Shown: positions 22,886 through 29,329 of the stretch, piece after piece
Numbering within the stretch: the stretch's first letter is position 1
Layout of the letters: every line of letters starts with the position of its first letter
Source of the DNA: Bog-159 sp035308525
GTDB taxonomy: Bacteria; Acidobacteriota; Terriglobia; Bryobacterales; Bryobacteraceae
Length of the DNA stretch: 29,329 nucleotides
Assembly (NCBI GenBank): GCA_035308525.1
Contig: DATGGM010000325.1
Coordinates: 1 to 29,329, forward strand
Reading direction: 5' to 3'
Program-made: the position numbers and the translations under genes
Notes under the pieces: generated by a model
What the model was told of the DNA's origin: nothing
Database searches by the model: none
What the model saw: the letters and a program-made list of their open reading frames with translations, nothing else

Positions 22886-24984
22886 GACAGCGCGTCCACA
22901 TCCCATTTGGCTTCCGGCCGGACTGACACATGCCCGCCGCCGTACACCGCGCGAACGGCGGGCACATCCATGGTGTTCCCTGCCCCGTCGACGGCGCCCG
23001 CCAGACACACGCGCCGCGGCGCCAGCGATGCGGCGAGGTCCGGCAAATCGGTGTGCTGCAGTATATCGAACACGAAGTTGGCGAACGGCGCAACGTAGGG
23101 TTCGGTCTCCACGACGCCGCGGAACGAAACCTGCCCGCCGGCCAAATATAACTGGTCGATCTCGGGACCCATGGCCGCGGCAAACAGCGCGGGCACCGTC
23201 ATCTTGCCCAGCGCGGCGACCTTGACTGGCGCGCCCCGCAGCGCCGAATTCCCCCTCATGGCGCTCGCGAGCGCCAGGATATCGGTGGCGCGCTGGCCCA
23301 GCAGAGGTTTGCCCAGCATGAGGGACGCCCAAGTGTAGTCTTCGTCGCCGGCGTGCGAGCGCGCATACTCCGCCGCGCCCCGGCCGACCTCCGGCGCCAG
23401 ATCGCCTACGCCGCGCACATCCGCGGCGCACACCGCAAACCCGCGCCGGGCCAGCGCGGCATAGAGTCCGCCTTCCTGCCAGTGAGCATCGCGCCCAGCC
23501 GGTTCCAGAACCAGCAACACCGGCTTGGATGCGTCTCGCGCCGCGGGCAAGTACAACCAGGCCGGCAGCCAGACGCGCGGGGCGCTGGCCACTTCCAGGG
23601 CTTCCACGGTAATATCCCGCCATACCGCGCGCCGCAGCACTGTGGCCCGCAAATCATCCGCGGGGCGCTCCGCTCCGATCATTTGAGCCAGGGGAGCCGG
23701 CTGCGCCACCATCCGGCGCGCCCGGTTTAACGTGAACGGCGTTTCGCCATGGAACGACCGTACCGTGCTCCCGCTGTCCGAAACCCACAGCGCCTGATCC
23801 TGTTCCGGCTCGGTGGCAGGCTCTACCGTAATTGGGTTCGTTTCGTTTTTTAACCACCGCGCGAACCAGTTATAAACCTGGATGCGCGAGTCGTAGGCCA
23901 AGCCGTGCGGCAGAGGTGTATCGGCCCACTGGAGTTTGCCAGCCGCTCCCAGGTTAGCATACACGGCACGCAGTTTGCCGAACTCCTCCCAACCATTGCG
24001 GATGTATTCTGACGAATACGTGCTTAAGAAATCCTGATCGCTGACCGAGATCAGCAGGGGCTTGGGCGCGAACGGATACAGCAGATCCCAGCGATCGAAG
24101 CCCAGGGGGCCGGAGCCAATGAGGTTTTGCTCGGCATCGTCGGTAGAGCCCGGTGGATTGAAATTCGCGCAGGCAAAATTCTCGGTATTGCCGCTCATTA
24201 CGGCGGCGGCCGCCAGGCGGTCATCCACCGCGGCGAGCAGCATAGTGAGTGTCGCGCCGCCGGATTGACCCGCGGACGCCAGCCGCGCCGGGTCCACCGA
24301 GGGGTGGGAGGCCAGCACGTCCAGGCTGCGCACCGCATCCCATACCTGCATGCGCGTGGCAGTATCGCCGTTGAGCAGCATCTGCTTGCCGGGCATGGTA
24401 TGTTCGCTATCGGGAGATGCCAGCCGGCTGCGCTGGCCGCTCGAGTCGGGATAATAAAACCGCTCGCCCTGGCCCATGGGATCGAATCCCAACACCAGGT
24501 AGCCCAGCTTCGCCAGACCCTGGCAGCAGCGTTGGTAGGTATCGCCTGCTTTGCCATTGCGGGTGTGGCCCATCTGAAACAACACGCCCGGAAATGGCGG
24601 CTGCACGCCTGTCGGGATGTACAAGTTTGCCGGAACGTGGAAGTTGGGCAGGCTCTCGTACACCAGCTTGTCGAGGCGATAGCCCGCGCGCGCGAACGAA
24701 CCCACGGTGCGCACATTCAGCGGCGTGCGCCGGGGTTCGCCACCCACCAGTTTCCAGAACGCCTGCCGCACCCACTGCTGCCGTGCGTGAATGGCTTCCG
24801 CCGACGTGAGCCTGGCGATCTCGCGGTTGCGCGCCTGGTAGGCGGCGGCCGCCAGATCGCGCAGAAAATCGGGCAGGCATCGCGCATACTCGCGGTATGC
24901 CGCGCCTGGAAAGCCGGACTGCGCGCGCGCCGCACGCGATGCCCAGGCTGCGGCGGGCAATGACAAAAGCTGCCGGCGCGTCAT
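22882..24984 (-). CDS. Tat-exported alpha/beta-hydrolase, acetyl xylan esterase-like
   Basis: The 700-residue protein has a twin-arginine-type leader (MTRRQLLSLPAAAWASRAARAQ). The first hydrolase domain (residues about 85-385) shows YIPTGVQPPFPGVLF, DPMGQGERFYYPD and the nucleophile elbow AGQSGG with S241. D318 (SVSDQDF) and H360 (PLPHGL) complete a plausible triad. The second half (about 435-690) repeats the fold (VLLVLEPAGRD, AADVRGVGD) but its elbow reads ALGKMTV without serine, so it is probably inactive or structural. This two-domain form is seen in acidobacterial and planctomycete putative acetyl xylan esterases. ATG 24984 lies 26 bp from the divergent MFS gene, with TACACT 7 nt before it. 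The alcohol dehydrogenase gene is coupled downstream. Confidence 0.85.
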   Translation of the reverse strand: MTRRQLLSLPAAAWASRAARAQSGFPGAAYREYARCLPDFLRDLAAAAYQARNREIARLTSAEAIHARQQWVRQAFWKLVGGEPRRTPLNVRTVGSFARAGYRLDKLVYESLPNFHVPANLYIPTGVQPPFPGVLFQMGHTRNGKAGDTYQRCCQGLAKLGYLVLGFDPMGQGERFYYPDSSGQRSRLASPDSEHTMPGKQMLLNGDTATRMQVWDAVRSLDVLASHPSVDPARLASAGQSGGATLTMLLAAVDDRLAAAAVMSGNTENFACANFNPPGSTDDAEQNLIGSGPLGFDRWDLLYPFAPKPLLISVSDQDFLSTYSSEYIRNGWEEFGKLRAVYANLGAAGKLQWADTPLPHGLAYDSRIQVYNWFARWLKNETNPITVEPATEPEQDQALWVSDSGSTVRSFHGETPFTLNRARRMVAQPAPLAQMIGAERPADDLRATVLRRAVWRDITVEALEVASAPRVWLPAWLYLPAARDASKPVLLVLEPAGRDAHWQEGGLYAALARRGFAVCAADVRGVGDLAPEVGRGAAEYARSHAGDEDYTWASLMLGKPLLGQRATDILALASAMRGNSALRGAPVKVAALGKMTVPALFAAAMGPEIDQLYLAGGQVSFRGVVETEPYVAPFANFVFDILQHTDLPDLAASLAPRRVCLAGAVDGAGNTMDVPAVRAVYGGGHVSVRPEAKWDVDALS

Positions 24985-24991
24985 AGTAGTT

Positions 24992-25001
24992 AGTGTACAA
25001 T
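24992..25001. promoter_or_regulatory. Overlapping divergent -10 elements of the esterase and MFS genes
   Basis: On the minus strand TACACT (24997-24992) is 7 nt before ATG 24984. On the plus strand TACAAT (24996-25001) is 9 nt before ATG 25011. The hexamers share bases 24996-24997, centred on the palindrome TGTACA (24995-25000). Two polymerases could not open both at once. Confidence 0.5.
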
Positions 25002-25010
25002 GCTAGATCC

Positions 25011-26318
25011 ATGTCCCCATCCGAGCACGGCTCTTTCCATCCCGCAGCAGCGCCCTACCGGTTCGTCATCCTGACATTCGCTGCGCTGATGGCATTTGGA
25101 AGCTACTTCGCGTACGACAGCGTGGGCGCTATCGAGACCACGCTGATTCAGGTGTTCCAGACCGATCGCGCGGCGATCGGCACCATGTACACCATGTACA
25201 GCGTGGCCGCCGTGCTGGCCGTGCTGGCGGGGGGATTCCTTATTGACCGCGTGGGAGTGCGCAGAGCCAGCCTGATTTTCTCGACGTTCGTGGTGGTGGG
25301 CGCCGCCATCGTTGCCAGCGCACCAAGCCTGCCTGTCATGTACGCGGGCCGGGTCTTGTTCGGCATCGGCTCCGAATCCATGATCGTCGCGCAAAGCGCC
25401 ATCACCGCCCGCTGGTTCACGGGGAAGGAACTAGCCATGGCGTTCGGCATTACGCTGACCATCGCCCGCCTTGGGACACTGTTTTCTTTCAATACGGAAG
25501 AGTTGCTCGCCAGCCGCTACGGATACCGCGGCGCGCTGTGGATCGCCGCGGGACTTTGTCTGGCGAGCCTGCTCTGCAACTGGATCTATACCCTCATGGA
25601 TCGCCACGCCGAGCCCATCCTGAAACTACCCGAAGCAGGCTCCGGGGACAAGATTGCATGGAGCGACATCGGCAAGTTCCGTTCCTCATACTGGTACGCC
25701 GTGGCCATCTGCGTGACTTTCTATTCGGCAATTTTCCCGTTCACCGCGTTAGCTACAGATTTCTTCCACGATAAGTGGGGCATGAAAATGGCATCGGGTG
25801 AAGGCCTCGGCTTCATCGGCGGCGTGTTTTACAACTTCACCCATATGTTCAATACCGCGCAGGGTGTCACGTCGATCATTATCGCGGCTTCCATGGTGCT
25901 GGCGCCGTTCGCCGGCAACTTCGTCGACCGGGTGGGCCGGCGCGCGGCCTTAATGGTGCTGGGGTCCCTGCTGATGATACCCGCGCACCTGCTGCTGGGT
26001 CTGACGCATTTCTCGCCGGTCATGTCGATGATCGTGCTGGGCGCCGCGTTTGTGCTGGTGCCGGCGTGTATCTGGCCGTGCGTCCCGCTCATCGTGGAAC
26101 CGCAGCGCGTGGGCACCGCGTTCGGCCTGATGACCGCCATCCAGAACATCGGCCTGGCCACCTTCCCGCTGGCCAACGGCGCGCTGCGCGACGCCACGCA
26201 CGGCTACACCGCCAGCCAGGTCATGTTCGCCGTATTGGGTTTCTGCGGGCTGGTATTTTCGATCCTGCTGCTAGGCGCGGACCGGCGTGAGGGCGGACGC
26301 CTGGAGCGCGCCAGGTAG
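25011..26318 (+). CDS. Major facilitator superfamily transporter
   Basis: The 435-residue inner-membrane protein has about twelve transmembrane helices in two halves, with a hydrophilic loop near residues 200-225. The typical MFS loop 2-3 motif is GGFLIDRVGVRRASL (residues about 69-83), echoed in the second half by AGNFVDRVGRRAALM. The start AALMAFGSYFAYDSVGAIET resembles MFSD1-like transporters, for which dipeptide transport has been reported in animals; the substrate here cannot be deduced. ATG 25011 is preferred over an upstream TTG/ATG frame start at 24993 because the -10 hexamer occupies that space. It is divergent from the esterase gene and stops only 5 bp from the convergent TIGR03437 gene. 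Confidence 0.88.
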   Translation: MSPSEHGSFHPAAAPYRFVILTFAALMAFGSYFAYDSVGAIETTLIQVFQTDRAAIGTMYTMYSVAAVLAVLAGGFLIDRVGVRRASLIFSTFVVVGAAIVASAPSLPVMYAGRVLFGIGSESMIVAQSAITARWFTGKELAMAFGITLTIARLGTLFSFNTEELLASRYGYRGALWIAAGLCLASLLCNWIYTLMDRHAEPILKLPEAGSGDKIAWSDIGKFRSSYWYAVAICVTFYSAIFPFTALATDFFHDKWGMKMASGEGLGFIGGVFYNFTHMFNTAQGVTSIIIAASMVLAPFAGNFVDRVGRRAALMVLGSLLMIPAHLLLGLTHFSPVMSMIVLGAAFVLVPACIWPCVPLIVEPQRVGTAFGLMTAIQNIGLATFPLANGALRDATHGYTASQVMFAVLGFCGLVFSILLLGADRREGGRLERAR

Positions 26319-26323
26319 CATCC

Positions 26324-28309
26324 TCAAGGAAAGAGTAACGACTGCATCAAAAGAACGAAGAACGCCCCATTCTCCGGCGCATGGTCCGACCGATGAGCTA
26401 TGATCATGCCGGTTGCGGAGTTGGGTGAGTAAGTGCACGAATCGGGACCGGTGGGCGTGGAATCGGAACTGGTGATGGCCGCATCCACTTGCACCTGTCC
26501 TTGGGCGTTATAGACGAACGCGGGTGGATCGATGCTGGCGAGTTCGGCGGCCACACATCCGATACTATTTTTTCCGCCTGAGTTGAACGCCGCGGTCATG
26601 ATGGCCAACAGGACCCCGGGTTTGCTGCTGGGGGCCAGATCCATCTGCGTAATGTAAGTCGCGCCTCCCCCAAGATAGCTGCCCACACTCACGGCGTCGT
26701 TGTGGTTCGCGAATTGCACGGGTCCTTGCGGGACGTAAGTCCAGGACCAGTCCCCGGCATGGTCCTGCGGATCGGGCGTTTTAAAGACAGCATAAAACAG
26801 CGATCCGGTGCCGGCGAGGGGCGTGCAGCTCAGGAAGAGGTAAAGATTATTATCCGACAGGATAAGTGCCGGCTCATAATATTCGTTGCAGGGGCTCAGT
26901 TGCGAGTTCAAGCTGTTCAGTTCGATAGCCACAGGAAAGGTCGCGGGGTCCACATTGATGGGTTGACCCAGATACTGGGGTGTCGCGGCCGCCAATCCCA
27001 TAGGACCGGTGGTGGCAGTGCCCGGCGCCATCGCGATCTCCCAGCGCTTCGTGTAGCTCTCCGTGGTGCTGCCCCCGCCATTGGAGCCTACGGGCACATA
27101 GTAATACGAATGGATGCCATACCAATAGGTGACGCCGTTCACCACTTGAGGCAAGAGGTTTATGACCTCATGATGTGTGTAATCGGTTTGCCCTGTGATG
27201 GGATTCAGCACCTGTTGCGACGTATAGAGAGCGCCCTGGTAGATCCAGGTTCTGCCTCCATCCGTGCTGGAGGCGACATGCGTGTCGATGCCGTGAGTGC
27301 CCCCTCCCGCGGTGGCGCCCGAGATAACGTGCAGATATGAGTATGCCATCCAGAGGGTGCCCGTTTGTGGATCCTGCCGGATGGTGGGGTCGTCGTACCC
27401 GCTGAATCCTCCCGTCGTGCTGTAAGGATCGCCGGTGATGGTGATCCCGGTACAAGTGGTCGACGTCAGGGTGCACGAGGCACTGAGCGGCGATGTGTCG
27501 GCCGACGTCACGGCGACCGTGACGCTTTTCGAGGTGGTAATGCCGTTTATCTGGACCTGCAGAGATACGTCTGTCCCGGTGGGGGTATTGGACGCTACCT
27601 GCACTCCGATTTGATATTCGCCGGCGAATTGGGGCGACAGCACCGAATACACGAAGCCGGCCTGTACGCCGCCAATCAGAACAGTCGGCTTGATCAGGGT
27701 ATTAACAATTTTGCCGCCGGTGTTCCCGCCATTAGGCACGGTCGAGTCCACCGCCCCCAGACCGGTGCACCAAACGATCAAATAGCTGCCGATGTGGATG
27801 GGATGGGTACGCAGGCCTTGAATCGAAAGGGTCGCCGCGGAGATATCTCCGTCGTTGTTATCGGTCGTAATGGCCTGGCCGAGTCCGTTGGCGCTGGTGG
27901 TGAAGATGCCGGGATTTGCGGCGACGATCTGCACGCTCTGCGGAGCGGAAGCGCCGCCGGTAGTAGTGGCAACCACGTTAACCGTGCCGCTGGAGGCGCC
28001 GGATGGGAGCACGTCCCATGGGACTTCCGCGTTGATCTGACCGCTGGAGACGAAATACAGGCCGGCTTTGACGCCATTGAAGGTTACCGATGTCACATTT
28101 CCGAGCGAGGTGGGTAGGGGAATCGAGCCGGCCACGGAGACCTGCTCGGCCAGGTGTGTGCCGAAAATGGACACGATGGATCCCGGGGCTACGCCGCCAG
28201 TGGCATAATTGCCGGTATTCACGATGCCCCCGGCGTTAATGGCGGGTGACTGCGCGTATGCCAGGGTACCCAGGGTCAGCGCGAGCAGACCCCGCCGGAC
28301 TGTTCTCAT
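26324..28309 (-). CDS. Secreted TIGR03437-domain protein with sialidase-like (BNR/Asp-box) C-terminal half
   Basis: The 661-residue product has a signal peptide (MRTVRRGLLALTLGTLAYAQ). Residues about 22-265 match the Solibacter-type domain TIGR03437: INAGGIVNTGNY, APGSIVSIFGTHLA, VSSGQINAEVPW, VWCTGLGAVD and AGEYQIGVQV. The remainder looks like a beta-propeller glycosidase or sugar-binding region, with one clear Asp box SSTDGGRTW (residues 348-356) and a GYDDPTIRQDPQTGTLWMAY strand. Catalytic residues of a sialidase (arginine triad, Tyr/Glu) could not be placed, so activity is uncertain. The usual position of TIGR03437 is C-terminal; here it is N-terminal. ATG 28309 begins the signal peptide and has AGGAG 9-10 nt upstream; the frame is open to 28480. 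It ends 5 bp from the MFS stop codon. Confidence 0.82.
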   Translation of the reverse strand: MRTVRRGLLALTLGTLAYAQSPAINAGGIVNTGNYATGGVAPGSIVSIFGTHLAEQVSVAGSIPLPTSLGNVTSVTFNGVKAGLYFVSSGQINAEVPWDVLPSGASSGTVNVVATTTGGASAPQSVQIVAANPGIFTTSANGLGQAITTDNNDGDISAATLSIQGLRTHPIHIGSYLIVWCTGLGAVDSTVPNGGNTGGKIVNTLIKPTVLIGGVQAGFVYSVLSPQFAGEYQIGVQVASNTPTGTDVSLQVQINGITTSKSVTVAVTSADTSPLSASCTLTSTTCTGITITGDPYSTTGGFSGYDDPTIRQDPQTGTLWMAYSYLHVISGATAGGGTHGIDTHVASSTDGGRTWIYQGALYTSQQVLNPITGQTDYTHHEVINLLPQVVNGVTYWYGIHSYYYVPVGSNGGGSTTESYTKRWEIAMAPGTATTGPMGLAAATPQYLGQPINVDPATFPVAIELNSLNSQLSPCNEYYEPALILSDNNLYLFLSCTPLAGTGSLFYAVFKTPDPQDHAGDWSWTYVPQGPVQFANHNDAVSVGSYLGGGATYITQMDLAPSSKPGVLLAIMTAAFNSGGKNSIGCVAAELASIDPPAFVYNAQGQVQVDAAITSSDSTPTGPDSCTYSPNSATGMIIAHRSDHAPENGAFFVLLMQSLLFP

Positions 28310-28565
28310 AACCACCACTCCTGAGGCTATTGTGGCCGTGCTTCTCAAGCCTGACCGTAGGTCCACGATATCATTAACACCGCACGGAGACGGTAAGTTT
28401 CGGCATCCCTCCGAAGAGCCGTGGTTGTCGGCTTCGGCATTCGCCGGCAAGGCTGGGAGGAGGCTTCTTGGGATAGACAAGCTGTTCTAGTACTCTCAAA
28501 TCGTTGGCGCGGCGGTTGAAGGGGGCTTCGTCCAGGAGTATTATATCGAGATCCAACGTTCCCTA
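28310..28565. other. Intergenic region between divergent secreted-protein gene and sulfotransferase fragment
   Basis: These 256 bp contain no gene I can support; frames here are extensions or shadows. A CACAAT hexamer (minus strand) lies about 20 nt before ATG 28309 and could be part of its promoter. In the frame of the downstream fragment there is a stop at 28488-28490 and then open codons without sulfotransferase similarity. Confidence 0.3.
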
Positions 28566-29237
28566 ATGGAAATCGTGGCTCTTATGGCGTCGAATAACCC
28601 GTTCATGACGCGCTGGGTTCCGGGCGGCACGATTTTATACATCACTAACAAAACGTACACCGATTATTCTGTTCACGAAATGGACTTGACTGGCACGGTC
28701 CTCCATACCTACAGCCAGGCGGAGGCGAATCATCAGCTCGCCAAGATCGGCCAGCAGCCCATCATCGACTTCAACCACGAAGCCATGCGCCTGCCCAATG
28801 GCTATACCGCGATGATCGCCCACAACGAACGCCTGGAGACCAACGTACAGGGTTCCGGGACCGTTGACGTCGTGGGCGACGAAGTGCTGGTGGTTGACAC
28901 CAACTGGAACCTTGTCTGGGTCTGGAACGTCTGGGTCTGGAACGCATTCGACTGGATGCCGGTGAGCCGTGCCGCGGTTTTGGGAGAGACCTGCCACCCC
29001 TGCCTGGCTGACGGATCGAGGAATTGCTGCGCGATTACGCTGGCCAGCACCGGCAACGACTGGCTGCACGGCAACTCTCTCACCTATGACGCCTCCGACG
29101 GTAACCTGATCATGTCTCTGCGCAGTCAGGATTGGATTATCAAAATCGACTACAAGGATGGAGCCGGGGACGGGCACGTAATATGGACCCTGGGGTATGA
29201 GGGCAATCTGGGCCCCGGAACCCCTTTGCGCTCTTGA
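28566..29237 (+). pseudogene. Arylsulfotransferase (ASST) family fragment, probably a pseudogene
   Basis: The 223-residue frame matches the middle of arylsulfate sulfotransferase-like beta-propellers: RWVPGGTILYI, IDFNHEAMRLPNGYT, DWLHGNSLTYDASDGNLIMS and KIDYKDGAGDGHVIWTLGYEG. In E. coli ASST the His-x-Asn pair and the following Arg help bind sulfate, and they have counterparts here (DWLHGNS, SLRSQD). The sulfurylated catalytic His lies further on and would be missing, since the frame ends 9 residues after GYEG. The N-terminal domain and signal peptide (about 200-300 residues in relatives) are also missing, and the upstream frame closes at 28488-28490 without similarity. A perfect 15-bp tandem duplication (28915-28944) adds WVWNV. 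These signs together point to a decayed copy. A shortened functional protein is possible but less likely. Confidence 0.7.
28915..28944 (+). repeat. 15-bp tandem duplication in the arylsulfotransferase fragment
   Basis: TCTGGGTCTGGAACG occurs twice in direct succession (28915-28929 and 28930-28944), so the protein reads VWVWNVWVWN where relatives have one copy. The frame is kept. Confidence 0.85.
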
Positions 29238-29329
29238 GGAATACGCGCAAGACGGGGCGACCCGCGCCGCTTGAATCTGAGGAGTTCCTCGCTTATATGG
29301 CGGCGCGGCAAAACGCGCCCCTTTGCGCT
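29238..29329. other. Window end, no gene assigned
   Basis: These 92 bp hold no recognisable feature. One plus-strand frame is open through the edge (text includes LESEEFLAYMAARQ) and may be part of a gene outside the window. The 12-mer CCCCTTTGCGCT occurs at 29221-29232 and again at 29318-29329, where the window stops. Confidence 0.25.

Noticed and set aside
21890..23623. A 577-residue fusion of an unknown N-terminus with the alcohol dehydrogenase
   Set aside because: The N-terminal 246 codons are an out-of-frame reading of the esterase gene; the dehydrogenase starts at the ATGA overlap, 22885.

Overview
The window looks like chromosome from a high-GC soil Acidobacteriota bacterium of the Solibacter/Bryobacter type. 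The best taxonomic clue is the secreted protein at 26324-28309, which begins with the repeat-like domain described as the Solibacter subfamily domain (TIGR03437). FecR/DUF6600 proteins, GH127-type enzymes, Tat-exported esterases and arylsulfotransferase-like proteins fit the same group. The assignment is by protein character only; no rRNA or tRNA gene was seen. There are no insertion sequences or CRISPR arrays. Many long open frames lie antisense to real genes because of the high GC content.

Layout. (1) 1-2521, minus: UPF0182 membrane protein, cut by the window edge. (2) 2593-3975, minus: an orphan histidine-kinase phosphoacceptor domain and a REC-GGDEF diguanylate cyclase. (3) 4168-6024, plus: exported FecR/DUF6600 protein with a clear terminator. 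(4) 6229-8532, plus: ilvE and nagA, both amino acid or amino sugar metabolism. (5) 8565-12624, minus: a crotonase, a GT-C glycosyltransferase and a GH127-like enzyme joined by 4-nt stop/start overlaps. (6) 12631-13833, minus: secreted protein of unknown function; 13937-14728, plus: metallo-beta-lactamase-fold protein. (7) 14692-20876, minus: a compact six-gene block encoding a membrane-anchored glycine-cleavage-H-like protein, a HybA-like four-cluster ferredoxin, a HybB/NrfD-like quinone-site membrane protein, a sensor kinase with two haem-binding CxxCH motifs, an NtrC-type sigma-54 activator and an archaemetzincin. (8) 21238-21704, minus: a possible small membrane protein and a 59-residue Flp-type pilin. 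(9) 21890-24984, minus: zinc alcohol dehydrogenase and Tat-exported esterase; 25011-26318, plus: MFS transporter. (10) 26324-28309, minus: TIGR03437/sialidase-like secreted protein; 28566-29237, plus: a fragment of an arylsulfotransferase.

The most interesting part is region 7 together with the pilin. A good -24/-12 (sigma-54) promoter lies directly in front of the H-like gene, with a predicted 13-nt leader that keeps the Shine-Dalgarno intact. A second, slightly better one lies in front of the pilin. The block encodes its own sigma-54 activator and a haem-bearing sensor kinase. It therefore reads as a self-regulated, redox-sensing membrane electron-transfer module that may also drive the pilin. 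It has no catalytic oxidoreductase subunit in view.

A second theme is initiation. At least seven first-in-transcript genes carry a TAnnnT -10 hexamer 6-9 nt before the start codon, so their mRNAs are probably leaderless. Genes inside transcripts use Shine-Dalgarno sites or ATGA/GTGA overlaps.
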